A stretch of DNA of 64,000 nt. It comes from Trichomonas vaginalis G3 (lineage: Eukaryota > Parabasalia > Trichomonadida > Trichomonadidae). Below, piece after piece: positions 1-8,235 of the stretch; position 1 is the first letter of the stretch, and each line of letters starts with the position of its first letter. The stretch lies in NCBI RefSeq assembly GCF_026262505.1, contig NC_067204.1, forward strand, positions 21,793,300 through 21,857,299. Reading direction: 5' to 3'. The notes below the pieces were generated by a model. That model was not told the origin of the DNA. It did not search any database and saw only the letters and a list, made by a program, of their open reading frames with translations. The position numbers and the translations under genes are program-made.

Positions 1-39
1 TAACGAAACGAAAACTTAATTTTATGTTGAATATTTGTC

Positions 40-2688
40 GGGAAGAAACGTTTTTCCCGAAAAATAATCGTCTTTTGATGTTTTTCCCGAAAATCGTTCC
101 GATCATGACGATAGACCCATAGGATATTGATTTTGGTATGAAGGAGTTGAATTTCACTTCTGAAATTGATATGATAGATAGCTCAGAACATATGAATATG
201 AATTAACTAATCAAAATAGTATATTATATAAATATGCTAACTTAATTAAGATAATTTAATTGATATAAGGGAATTATAATACAATTTAAGTTAAGGGCAT
301 AAAATTCATAGGCTATATATTGCATCTGCCATCAATATTATGTTAAATTCAATAATTTTATAATGAGAATAAGATTCGAATCAAAAAAGTATCGCAATAT
401 GAAGTAAAATACTGGCGACTAGTTTCACATACTTATGATATATGATATATGACTGTGTTTATGGTTAAAAAGTAGTTTTATAAGTAGAATTTTAATAAAA
501 GTAAATTTTTATTCATAATTTAAGAAATTAAACAAGGAAAACTCACTACTTCGAAAAATTTCATATGAGTGAGCTGCAAATTTGTAAATAAATCGCGAAA
601 TAAAAATAATATTCAATTGTATTTAAATTTTTTTTATGATTTGTATAAGCAGATGATTTTAGTGCAGTAATTGATGTTTGAAAACGAAAAGCAATGCTTG
701 GATTTGTAAATTGAAATATGAATCGCGAAAAACTCTGATTAGTAAGTAACACGCTTTTATATTTCGATAAAATTTATCGTCGATATACTAAATCCGATAA
801 AAATTCGATAATTGTAAAAAATATGATGTAAATTGTAAAAGAGTTGAAAATGTTTGGGGTGGCTTGAAATGAATCGGAGGATGTAATAATTTGGTACTAA
901 TTTAATTGCATTAAAATGCTAAAATTATGAAATTGTAAATTTAATCGAAAGATATGAGTTTAAATAAAGAAACGAGAGATATTTTAATTGATTTAATTAT
1001 TTTATATCACTGATTGTCAGTAATATCCTTTGATCTTTGATTCAATGAATACGTTAGTATGAATAATCAATATTCATTGAACAAAAATGAACAAATACAG
1101 TGTAATATGCCGATTTTAGTATGCAAATGTTATATCGTGTGATAAATTCTCCGTAATAAAGAAGATATTTACAATTATTTTTATATGAGCTTTAAATCTG
1201 TTGAAATAGTTCCAATATTGCATGAAATTGGCAGATTTGAAGTAATTTGATTAGTTTTGAGATGGAAAATTTCTAAAAAAATTCTGAAATCAAGAAAATA
1301 TTTCGAAATTTTGTTAAAAATACTTTCAAAATGCTGAATTTAGAAAAAATTTGGAATTTCTTGATCCTAGAATTTTGATTAATTTTGTTAAATAGCTTAA
1401 ATCATCAGTGATTTATGAAGTTTTGGATAAATTCTTAATCAATATTCATTCAATGAATTTGAGCAATAACACTGAAACAGTAAGGTTTACACATGAATTA
1501 AATGGAAAATAACCAGCATATCCTATAGAATTTCTATTTTTTTATCATTGATTTGAAATGCACTATATTAGAAATCAATATCTCTAGAAAATGTGCCATA
1601 ATATTTTATTTTATCTTGAATATTGTTTATTAACATTATACTAGTATCTCTTCTCGATACGAATTAAAAGATTTAACGGATTGGCTATTAAACTATAAGA
1701 TTGTTCAATCTTACTAGATAAGGCAATATATATATAAGTTAAGGAAACCTTAATTTAGTTAATATCTTTGATTTATACTAATTATAAATGAGTGAATTCT
1801 GGATTGCTCTATTTTTACATCCATCATTTAACACAATCTTTTTTGAACAATTTTATATAAAAGAGATCTATTATAAATGATTAAAAATGTCATTTAATTG
1901 ATAAATTTGTATATCCTTGTCATGATATTGTTTTTCATATATAAAGCAGTTAACTATATGTAATTGATCTATTCCAATCTAGTTTTGATTCACAATCAAG
2001 AGTTAATATCTACTATTTACTATATTATCCATAATTTTAAATTAATGTTGAATAATTACCAAAAATATACATATAATATATATAAAATATGGAAAATTAA
2101 TGGTTTGTCTCATAAAAATGCTAGAATTACACTTTTTATTATCATATTAGATTTTCGACTTAAAACTATTGAAATACATTATATTACATTTCAAATCTAT
2201 AACTACATACAAACACTCAGGTTGGAAAAACATAGACTCTTTTGATCTTTTATAATTATATAATTTTTTATTTTCTTATATTATCTTATTTACTTCACAT
2301 AATATATAACTCCATAGTATATGTAATTAAATTTTAACCTTGATTTTATTACAAATTCTGTTATCATGAATATGCGCAATCAAAACATATTAATATAGAG
2401 TTTTGAACTAATTCAATATTGTGTAATGGATCAAAACAACAAATTATATAAAATATTACAGATTTACATTGTAAATCAATATAATCAAATTATATAATCT
2501 TATATAAAAAACAAAGATCCTTCATCTGCTTAGATCTAATAACTTCAAGGTATACCCTGATTAATTGCATACATAGAATTTAACAAAAACAAATATTTCA
2601 TATTCCTGGAGGTCTATCGTCATGATCGGAACGATTTTCGGGAAAAACATCAAAAGACGATTATTTTTCGGGAAAAACGTTTCTTCCC
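40..2688. mobile_element. Element E, left copy: non-autonomous element, 78-bp TIRs, 10-bp TSD
   Basis: Ends are perfect inverted repeats of about 78 bp starting GGGAAGAAACG; inside each TIR the motif TTTTTCCCGAAAA occurs twice. The flanking direct repeat AATATTTGTC at 30-39 and 2689-2698 is a 10-bp target duplication. Length is 2649 bp. The interior is very AT-rich and has no convincing gene; the open frame at 1964-2245 is low complexity. A 9-10 bp TSD fits Mutator-like elements, but no transposase is present, so the superfamily is inference. The intact right-arm sequence equivalent to 2096-2110 is the insertion site used by Maverick B. Confidence 0.85.
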
Positions 2689-2974
2689 AATATTTGTCAC
2701 AAACATTAGATTATTAAAATATATGTTGGATATCCCTTAGTATGAGACTTCATGACTCTTGTTGTCTAACGTGAGCTTTGGATTGCAAGCTCTGTGGTGA
2801 ACGAACATAAATTAATTGTAAAGTTTTCAAAAATTTTCATCGTTTCTATCAGCATCTATTTTTCCTTTAAAATAATATATTTGTATGAATACAATATTTA
2901 GTAATTTTTTTATTTCCCATAATTTCATTCAAAATTTCAGAAAAAATTAATTTCTATTCAATATTATTTCAGCT

Positions 2975-2980
2975 TCAAAA
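2975..2980 (+). other. Target-site duplication of Maverick A, left side
   Basis: CAAAA precedes the TIR at 2976-2980 and follows it at 24541-24545. The empty site survives in the right arm near 35761-35775, where a single CAAAA joins the two flanks. A 6-bp reading (TCAAAA) is possible only if the last TIR base is dropped on one side. Confidence 0.85.
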
Positions 2981-3112
2981 AGTTAGTACACCTATCTTGG
3001 GTACGGAGGCACTGCGCGCCTCCTTACCCATTATATGTGAATTTGACACTTTACGAAACCGTTAACGTATATTTTACAACACAAACGACAACACTAACTT
3101 AACCTTAAATAT

Positions 3113-3457
3113 TTACAAAGCCGCCAGCCATTTCACCTCACTAACGAACTCACTAATGAAAAAATAAACGTTCTCATAAATTTCTTCTATATCTTCATCG
3201 TCAATGTTAACTCTATTGTAGTCATACTTGAAGTCATAAAGTTTCTCAAGTTTTGAAATGCATAGTCTTGTTAACTTACCTTCATCATCATAAGTTTTTA
3301 TAAAACTACCATGACAATCTTTATACACAGTCAATGTATAATCTACTGGTCTAGGATGAAGTGTAAAGAACATGTTATACTCAGGAAGGAAGAATAAATG
3401 TTTAAATGTATGTTTGTTATATTTTTCGATTTGTATGAGTTGCTTTTGTTCTGTCAT
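3113..3457 (-). CDS. Hypothetical protein encoded inside the TIR (left copy)
   Basis: A 114-residue protein of unknown function, present as an identical copy in the opposite TIR (24064-24408); each copy is transcribed outward toward the element tip. The sequence is mixed, with a hydrophobic aromatic stretch near residues 20-32, an acidic segment near residues 84-93 and no Cys/His motif or signal peptide. The start follows TTTTATATAAATG, the short T-rich leader typical of this element. Identity between the copies probably reflects TIR homogenisation. A GGTGAGATCTCACC cluster lies just upstream, which suggests shared control with the KilA-N genes. No family recognised. Confidence 0.75.
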   Translation of the reverse strand: MTEQKQLIQIEKYNKHTFKHLFFLPEYNMFFTLHPRPVDYTLTVYKDCHGSFIKTYDDEGKLTRLCISKLEKLYDFKYDYNRVNIDDEDIEEIYENVYFFISEFVSEVKWLAAL

Positions 3458-3545
3458 TTATATAAAAATAAAATAAAAAATAAACTTAAAAATTAATGAT
3501 ATCACCACCCTCACACGTATGAAAACATAGCACAAAAATATATTT

Positions 3546-3594
3546 AGGTGAAGTGGTGAGATCTCACCTCTTTTTTCACCTGTTTTTTCACCCT
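3546..3594 (+). promoter_or_regulatory. Operator-like GGTGA palindrome cluster in left TIR
   Basis: Forward half-sites AGGTGA lead into GGTGAGATCTCACC (core 3555-3568), followed by two TCACC half-sites spaced 13 bp apart by T-runs. The same module recurs upstream of KilA-N genes at 12288, 13127 and, inverted, at 14264 and 23942. It lies between the TIR ORF start and the end of the neighbouring gene. Confidence 0.6.
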
Positions 3595-3601
3595 GTTGAA
3601 T

Positions 3602-4129
3602 TCATTGCTTTATAACTCTCTTCCTTGGTTTCTTTTTAGTTGCTTTCTTCACGTCTGTCTCCAGCTTGACTGTCTTTCTTCTTCGTCCATAATGATACCA
3701 ATTACTTCCACCAGTCAATGGGTCAAATGGTCTTTCGTAAGGGTTTCCATACATTCCATAGGGACCATACGGAAGAACTACTGGTGGAGAAGAAACATTT
3801 TCTTTAGTTCCATCGAATCTATTTAAATGCATTGTTTCACCTTTCATCTGGTCATTAAAGTCTTTTGCGTGTTTTGCAAACTCATCGTCCTTTCCTAAAG
3901 CATTTTCTGACTCAGTCGCAACCAAATTGGATGCTTTATTTATGAGCCCTATTTTATTTAATCTTAACTTCTTTGCAACCCAGCCTCCAATCTTTCCTTT
4001 ATTTGCATCTAATGTCTTCGAAACTCTTCCTCCACTCATTTTATTTACTGCGTCATAAGCTCCAAGTGCTTTTGCTCCAAATGCTAATGCTTTTGTTCCC
4101 ATTGCGCCTAAAGCTGCCCAAGCTACCAT
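3602..4129 (-). CDS. Hypothetical small virion-type protein, Gly/Ala-rich N-terminus
   Basis: A 175-residue basic protein. Residues 1-25 are Ala/Gly-rich and hydrophobic, followed by a lysine-rich segment and a Pro/Gly/Tyr-rich stretch; the C-terminus is strongly basic (RRRK and KKKPRKR). This composition resembles membrane-active or DNA-condensing minor virion proteins of Mavericks and adenoviruses, but no family is recognised. Its ATG directly follows the stop of the 74-codon gene (TAAATG), in a tight three-gene row with 4355-5236. Its last codons lie inside the TIR. Function as a capsid accessory is inference from composition and neighbours. Confidence 0.65.
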   Translation of the reverse strand: MVAWAALGAMGTKALAFGAKALGAYDAVNKMSGGRVSKTLDANKGKIGGWVAKKLRLNKIGLINKASNLVATESENALGKDDEFAKHAKDFNDQMKGETMHLNRFDGTKENVSSPPVVLPYGPYGMYGNPYERPFDPLTGGSNWYHYGRRRKTVKLETDVKKATKKKPRKRVIKQ

Positions 4130-4354
4130 TTACACCATATTAAAATCATCTCTCTTCAATATTATCTCATAAAAGTTCTCGTTACTGGAGAAAGTCAATG
4201 AAACATAAGCGTTCTCACGGGCTTCGCCCTCACCGCTTTGCAGTCTATCTAACTTATTTCTTATATCATCTATACGCTTCAAAATGTCTGAACAATTGCT
4301 AACATCTTCTACAACAGTTATTTCATCATGAATGACCTTCAAGAACAAGCTCAT
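4130..4354 (-). CDS. Hypothetical 74-residue protein
   Basis: A small acidic protein with a predicted helical middle (about residues 20-42). Start and stop abut both neighbours with no spacer: the stop of 4355-5236 is immediately followed by this ATG, and this stop by the ATG of 3602-4129. A GC-rich mini-palindrome GGGCTTCGCCC (4219-4229) lies in the coding region and is read through in frame. No family recognised; conservation of the open frame and exact packing support it as a gene. Confidence 0.6.
   Translation of the reverse strand: MSLFLKVIHDEITVVEDVSNCSDILKRIDDIRNKLDRLQSGEGEARENAYVSLTFSSNENFYEIILKRDDFNMV
4219..4229. repeat. GC-rich mini-palindrome inside a gene
   Basis: GGGCTTCGCCC, a perfect hairpin with a 3-base loop in otherwise AT-rich DNA, one of several such palindromes in the window. 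Confidence 0.5.
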
Positions 4355-5236
4355 TTAATATGCTATTAAAATCATCTCAATAATGAGTCCATCCTTTCCG
4401 TCTTTGGGTAGCACAACATCTTTCATTGAAGAAGGTTCGACAAGTCTTATGTTAAACTTACTGACAAAGTTTGTTATACTATAATGCTTCGGCGGCGAAT
4501 ACATGTAGTTTGAAAGACATAATATAGATTCTTCAGCAAATTCACTTATACTGGATTTTATAACAATGTTCTCACGAGACCAAATACCACCAATTGACAA
4601 TCTTGTAAGCAATCCTGCTGAACCTTCTACTGTAAACGTCGATGGTAACATTCCACGAAGGTCATCTATTGACATCGTTGAGTCACTGTATTTAAATATT
4701 TTCTTAAAGCAATCGTCATTATCTAACCATGCAATAGCTTTGAAGTTTTCATTCGAATATACATCTGCTTCATTAAATGTAAAACCTGACTTCTTTGCAG
4801 AGACGACTTTAAAATCTATTGAGTTTGTTTCAAAATTATATGCTATGGTAACTTCTGAAGGTAATGGATGTCCTTCCGCAGTAAGTTGTTCTCTCACTAC
4901 CATTTGAAGCTTTGTGTTAAAAACTTTCATGTCATCTCCTGTATCTAAGTTCACATACACAGCAACAGGAAAACTATCTTGCTTCTTTGTTTCATCATTA
5001 TACCTCAAAACATTAAAGTTCTTCAATAATATTGTTCTTCCTGCTGGAATACTTCGAACCTGTCTGATTTCAATAGCTTTCTCACCTCCTACATACTCTA
5101 CCCAGTGTCTTGGATATTCATAAGTATACTGACTTTCTTGAATTTTGGTTGGTTTCATCATAACATGTTCATAGTATATCTTTATACTCTTGTCAGTTAG
5201 ACTCGGTGCTATGTTCTGAATATTTCTGACTTGCAT
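4355..5236 (-). CDS. Putative minor capsid protein, paralogous family shared with element B
   Basis: A 293-residue protein. The open frame extends to 5323, but the ATG at 5236 is chosen because it faces the ATPase ATG at 5253 across a 16-bp T/A-rich spacer, a spacing repeated at other divergent pairs. It is recognisably related to the element B protein at 38489-39337: both have a Y-P-x-x-W motif followed by KAI...R near residue 45-60, and both end with a hydrophobic segment after LCL(S/A)N. Broken paralogs occur at 19956-20803 and 43737-44594. A structural (vertex or minor capsid) role is inferred from its location beside the packaging ATPase and its multiplicity; it is not recognised from a named family. 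Confidence 0.65.
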   Translation of the reverse strand: MQVRNIQNIAPSLTDKSIKIYYEHVMMKPTKIQESQYTYEYPRHWVEYVGGEKAIEIRQVRSIPAGRTILLKNFNVLRYNDETKKQDSFPVAVYVNLDTGDDMKVFNTKLQMVVREQLTAEGHPLPSEVTIAYNFETNSIDFKVVSAKKSGFTFNEADVYSNENFKAIAWLDNDDCFKKIFKYSDSTMSIDDLRGMLPSTFTVEGSAGLLTRLSIGGIWSRENIVIKSSISEFAEESILCLSNYMYSPPKHYSITNFVSKFNIRLVEPSSMKDVVLPKDGKDGLIIEMILIAY

Positions 5237-5252
5237 TTTTAATGGAGATAAA
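5237..5252. promoter_or_regulatory. Compact bidirectional promoter candidate (16 bp)
   Basis: The whole interval between divergent start codons is TTTTAATGGAGATAAA. T-rich on one side and A-rich on the other, it resembles the other divergent spacers at 8219, 39338, 41725 and 54106. Confidence 0.5.
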
Positions 5253-6140
5253 ATGAAGCATTTAATACATGACGTAGATGAAGACATGAATGAAAGCAGT
5301 GAAAAGCTCAACAGTTCTCTCATTCTTCCTTTCAGTAAGGACTATGAGTTCTGTTCAAATGGCGTTTATTTCTATTGTGGAAAGATGGGGTCAGGTAAGA
5401 CATTTAACCTCATTCGTCATATTCTTATAACAGAACGTTTAGGAAATGACTCATATTATGACCAAATCATTATATCAGCAACTTCAGACTCTATGGACTC
5501 AACAGCGAAAACATTTATGTCAAAAGTTCAAGCCTCTGTCGTTAAAGTTCCAGACAGTGAACTCATTGAATTTCTTCAACGTTACATTCGACGTAAGAGA
5601 AAATATTATGCCATCGTTGAATTTATACAGTCAGGAATGCAAAAGACTTCTGAGGAGATGGAAAGAATTATTGACAAACACCACTTACGTCAATACTCAG
5701 GAGTTTACGATATGAAACGACTTACAAACTACATTCTATCAAAACTTTCAAAATACCCCTTCAAAAAGTATCCTTCAAACACTCTGCTCGTTTGTGACGA
5801 CTTCGCTGGTAAAGGTTTAGTGTCAAAACCAGACTCACCATTAGCTAACATCATTACTAAAGTCAGACATTACCATTTAACTGTAGCAATACTTATGCAA
5901 ACATGGAGGTTTTTAGCTTTAAACATAAAACGTCTCATAACTGACTTCGTTATCTTTCAAGGTTTCTCACGTTATGATATTGAACTCATTTGGAAACAGT
6001 CAGGTATAACATTACCTTTTAAAGAAATTTGGGAAGCATATAAGTCTCTCATCTCTCCTCGTTCATACCTTGAGATTCATATCATGACTAATACCATTAA
6101 AGTCAAAAATATTCCATGGGAACGACCAACATTGTTTTAA
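5253..6140 (+). CDS. A32/FtsK-HerA-type genome packaging ATPase
   Basis: A 295-residue P-loop ATPase that would drive DNA packaging into capsids. Walker A is GKMGSGKT at residues 43-50; Walker B is LLVCDDF with the paired Asp near 182-183; a Q-containing sensor strand (AILMQT) follows near residue 212. Length and motif order match Maverick/virophage/poxvirus A32-like ATPases. Element B has a homolog at 49627-50502. The gene is divergent from 4355-5236 and convergent with 6137-6538, which it overlaps by 4 bases. The frame is intact. The ATP-binding site assignment is seen; the packaging role is family knowledge. Confidence 0.92.
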   Translation: MKHLIHDVDEDMNESSEKLNSSLILPFSKDYEFCSNGVYFYCGKMGSGKTFNLIRHILITERLGNDSYYDQIIISATSDSMDSTAKTFMSKVQASVVKVPDSELIEFLQRYIRRKRKYYAIVEFIQSGMQKTSEEMERIIDKHHLRQYSGVYDMKRLTNYILSKLSKYPFKKYPSNTLLVCDDFAGKGLVSKPDSPLANIITKVRHYHLTVAILMQTWRFLALNIKRLITDFVIFQGFSRYDIELIWKQSGITLPFKEIWEAYKSLISPRSYLEIHIMTNTIKVKNIPWERPTLF

Positions 6141-6538
6141 AGTTTAACCTTCAATTGACTGATGGTAAACAAATTCCATGCATCTCTGTCGCCATTTCTG
6201 TTAATATTTTTGCTGTCATTCATATCATCCACTTCTCCATCCGTTAGCTTTTGAGGATATGCGTTAGAATAGCTGTTCTTAAATGAAGGCTTTTCACCTT
6301 TGAGAGCATAAACTCTATAACTTTCTGCATACTTTATGTTTGAACCTCCTGAGCCATCATTGACATAAATTTTTATAGGCTTCCACCCTTTGTTCATATT
6401 CCTGCTTCTTCCCTTAGCTCTTTTGTTCAGTAGTTCTACATCTTTATACACAGCTCCTGTCTCAGTGAATTCAACAATATTTTCATTCGTTAGCTTTACA
6501 TTCAAACCCTTGTCGAGTATATTGTTCATTTCATACAT
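6137..6538 (-). CDS. Hypothetical 133-residue protein
   Basis: Unknown protein with a basic central part and an Asn/Asp-rich C-terminal region. The open frame reaches 6655, but the ATG at 6538 is preferred: upstream codons would overlap the divergent gene beginning at 6564, while 6538 leaves a 25-bp AT-rich spacer. It overlaps the 3' end of the ATPase gene by 4 bases. No domain recognised and no obvious counterpart in element B. Probably a virion or accessory protein by location. Confidence 0.55.
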   Translation of the reverse strand: MYEMNNILDKGLNVKLTNENIVEFTETGAVYKDVELLNKRAKGRSRNMNKGWKPIKIYVNDGSGGSNIKYAESYRVYALKGEKPSFKNSYSNAYPQKLTDGEVDDMNDSKNINRNGDRDAWNLFTISQLKVKL

Positions 6539-6563
6539 ATAAAAGGTTTTTATTCTATATGAA
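6539..6563. promoter_or_regulatory. Bidirectional promoter candidate (25 bp)
   Basis: AT-rich interval between divergent starts at 6538 and 6564; contains GGTTTTTATTCTATAT, matching the TTTTTAT-N-ATG pattern of many genes here. Confidence 0.4.
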
Positions 6564-7178
6564 ATGAGAAGCAAATCCATCTTAGCTGGTGCCGTTAATG
6601 TTCCAATTGAACCAACATCAAATGTTGACTCACGAACGACAAACAATATTGTCATAAAGAACTATAGTTCAGAGTGTTTGAAAGAACCAGAACCAGTGCT
6701 GAAATCCGTGAATTTAAACACAGCTTCAAACGCTAACGCTACATCAGATGTTAAGTTAGAGTATCCACCACCGGACCAAATTCTTTCAAGAGAAGCCAAC
6801 GACAATCCTTACACAAATGTTCAAACAAATCCTTCAGATAACGTAGACCATTACCTTCTTCAGTTATACCAAACAATTTTACTCAAAGACGATAAGAAGC
6901 TTTTGACAAATCTTATAAGTAAGAACCAAATAATTCTAACAAAGGAGGACCTTGAAAATGTTATATCACGAATAACAGGGAAACAATGTGTCATTGACTA
7001 TCTCGACCCTGAAATCGAATGCTGTGGTCAAACTCCACTATTCATGAAAATAGGTAACATCCGCATCATTGAAACACCAGGAACTACAGGAGTTGAGTTT
7101 AAGTATAAATATTCGAATGAATATACAAAACTTTCAACAGAATATAAGCTTTGTTTGAAATATGTTTTAGTAAATTAA
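6564..7178 (+). CDS. Conserved Maverick protein of unknown function (shared with B)
   Basis: A 204-residue protein. The N-terminal half is low-complexity (Asn/Thr/Pro-rich) and the C-terminal 80 residues are conserved with element B's 53524-54105: both contain (I/V)-x-x-E-(I/V)-L/E...DP(E)I-E-CCG or DVSCCG followed by a hydrophobic strand pattern ending in KY or KF. In both elements it sits next to the penton-like gene, suggesting a virion component. The paired Cys (CCG) is the most distinctive feature. No named family recognised. Confidence 0.65.
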   Translation: MRSKSILAGAVNVPIEPTSNVDSRTTNNIVIKNYSSECLKEPEPVLKSVNLNTASNANATSDVKLEYPPPDQILSREANDNPYTNVQTNPSDNVDHYLLQLYQTILLKDDKKLLTNLISKNQIILTKEDLENVISRITGKQCVIDYLDPEIECCGQTPLFMKIGNIRIIETPGTTGVEFKYKYSNEYTKLSTEYKLCLKYVLVN

Positions 7179-7189
7179 AGCAGTCAGGA

Positions 7190-7222
7190 GGGCTCTTTGA
7201 GCCCATCTTGGCGCTTTGCGCC
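7190..7222. terminator. Double GC hairpin between convergent genes
   Basis: GGGCTCTTTGAGCCC (7190-7204) and GGCGCTTTGCGCC (7210-7222) sit in the 60-bp gap between convergent genes ending at 7178 and 7239 and are followed by an A-run on the plus strand. The position suggests a shared 3'-end or insulating signal, but eukaryotic termination does not normally use hairpins; they may instead be copies of the palindromic element family seen elsewhere in the window. Confidence 0.35.
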
Positions 7223-7238
7223 GTCAGTCAAAAAAATT

Positions 7239-7481
7239 TCAAGTTAGCAATTTGTAATATCTATCCAAAACTTCTTCAACAGTATCGAACTCATCTTCAT
7301 AATGCAAACCTAATCTTATTGACTTGGTGCAGTTTTCACTAACACAATATTTTTCTGTTCTCTTGACTGACATAACTAACTCATTTGTTTCATCAAACAG
7401 CAACAACCAAAGTTCATGACCTAATACATAACATTCATACTTTATATTTTTAGCTCTGAGTTCTCTTGTAAGCTGTTGCAT
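7239..7481 (-). CDS. Hypothetical 80-residue protein
   Basis: A small protein without recognised domain, with two Cys in a C-x(5)-C arrangement near the middle. Its start lies inside the 3' end of 7442-8218 in another frame (40-base overlap), so either the genes genuinely overlap or the upstream frame has been extended. No counterpart was noticed in element B. Confidence 0.5.
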   Translation of the reverse strand: MQQLTRELRAKNIKYECYVLGHELWLLLFDETNELVMSVKRTEKYCVSENCTKSIRLGLHYEDEFDTVEEVLDRYYKLLT

Positions 7482-8218
7482 TTAATATTTTCTAAAAAGT
7501 CAACTTCAACAGTCATTCGCACTGGTGCCTTCAGTTCTACAGGCTCTCCTTGAAAGTCAACAAGTCTGAATTGCATGTCTTTCAAATTATGAGGACTAAT
7601 GCGAACCCATTTACCTAAATGAGTTGCTATGACAGGAACGTTTGGAATGAACATTGAATTGACTGCATAACAGAAGGATTTATATTCTACTGAACCTTTA
7701 CTATTAACTCCTGAAATGCCTGTGACATTAGCTATTTTAGACTCAATGTATAAACAATTACCATAACATACGTATGGAACAGATTTCATCTCAATCGTTT
7801 TGTCAACACTTTTCAAAGGAAATGTCATATGGTATGCACCCAAAAGAAGTTGTACTCTATGACTCATTCGTGTTATCTTAAACTCCTTCGCATAACTGAA
7901 CTTCAAAACTCCTGCAATAAGTTTAACATTCATTAAGTTTTCTTCGTTATCCTTGTTTATTGTAGTATTTATGAGAGCATTTAACACTCCAGCTAATGTT
8001 TCCATCTTATATTCTACATTATTGTGAAATCTTATTTCGTGCTTCTTTCCATCTATTTCAATCTCCATGAAATCTGTTTCATCTGTTATGACAAAAGTTG
8101 CGATAGTATTGAAGTCAACAACTCTGAAAGCAAGCGCTTCATTCTGAAGACCTAAGTTTGTTTGTAGCTTTACTGTCCCGTATTCGTTTGGGTCTGTACT
8201 TTGCAAATAGAACAACAT
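7442..8218 (-). CDS. Putative penton-like minor capsid protein
   Basis: A 258-residue protein rich in beta-strand-type alternation. Its C-terminal part contains LVDFQGEPVEL...P followed by a strand, matching LVDANFVPVKL...P in element B's 52730-53518, which is of similar length; both sit near the conserved CCG protein. This L-x-D-x-x-G/x-PV-x-L pattern is common in vertex or minor capsid proteins of Mavericks, so a single-jelly-roll penton is plausible. No catalytic motif seen. Start ATG 8218 faces the fibre ATG 8236 across 17 bp. Confidence 0.6.
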   Translation of the reverse strand: MLFYLQSTDPNEYGTVKLQTNLGLQNEALAFRVVDFNTIATFVITDETDFMEIEIDGKKHEIRFHNNVEYKMETLAGVLNALINTTINKDNEENLMNVKLIAGVLKFSYAKEFKITRMSHRVQLLLGAYHMTFPLKSVDKTIEMKSVPYVCYGNCLYIESKIANVTGISGVNSKGSVEYKSFCYAVNSMFIPNVPVIATHLGKWVRISPHNLKDMQFRLVDFQGEPVELKAPVRMTVEVDFLENIKCNSLQENSELKI

Positions 8219-8235
8219 TTTATTCTCATTAAAAT
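8219..8235. promoter_or_regulatory. Compact bidirectional promoter candidate (17 bp)
   Basis: TTTATTCTCATTAAAAT is the entire space between opposite ATGs. It includes TCATT, which also fits the trichomonad initiator consensus TCA-Y-(T/A). Confidence 0.5.

Larger units (their letters stand above)
2981..3622 (+). repeat. Maverick A left terminal inverted repeat
   Basis: About 642 bp, nearly identical to the reverse complement of 23914-24540. It holds a GC-rich hairpin (GGAGGC...GCCTCC) about 25 bases from the tip, a whole 114-codon ORF, an operator-like palindrome cluster and the last codons of the adjoining gene. The two copies differ by a small indel upstream of the ORF. Confidence 0.95.

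Noticed and set aside
1964-2245. 93-codon open frame in element E
   Set aside because: Very AT-rich, K/N/I/Y-rich peptide with a non-ATG start; the mirrored copy is cut by Maverick B without sign of a gene.
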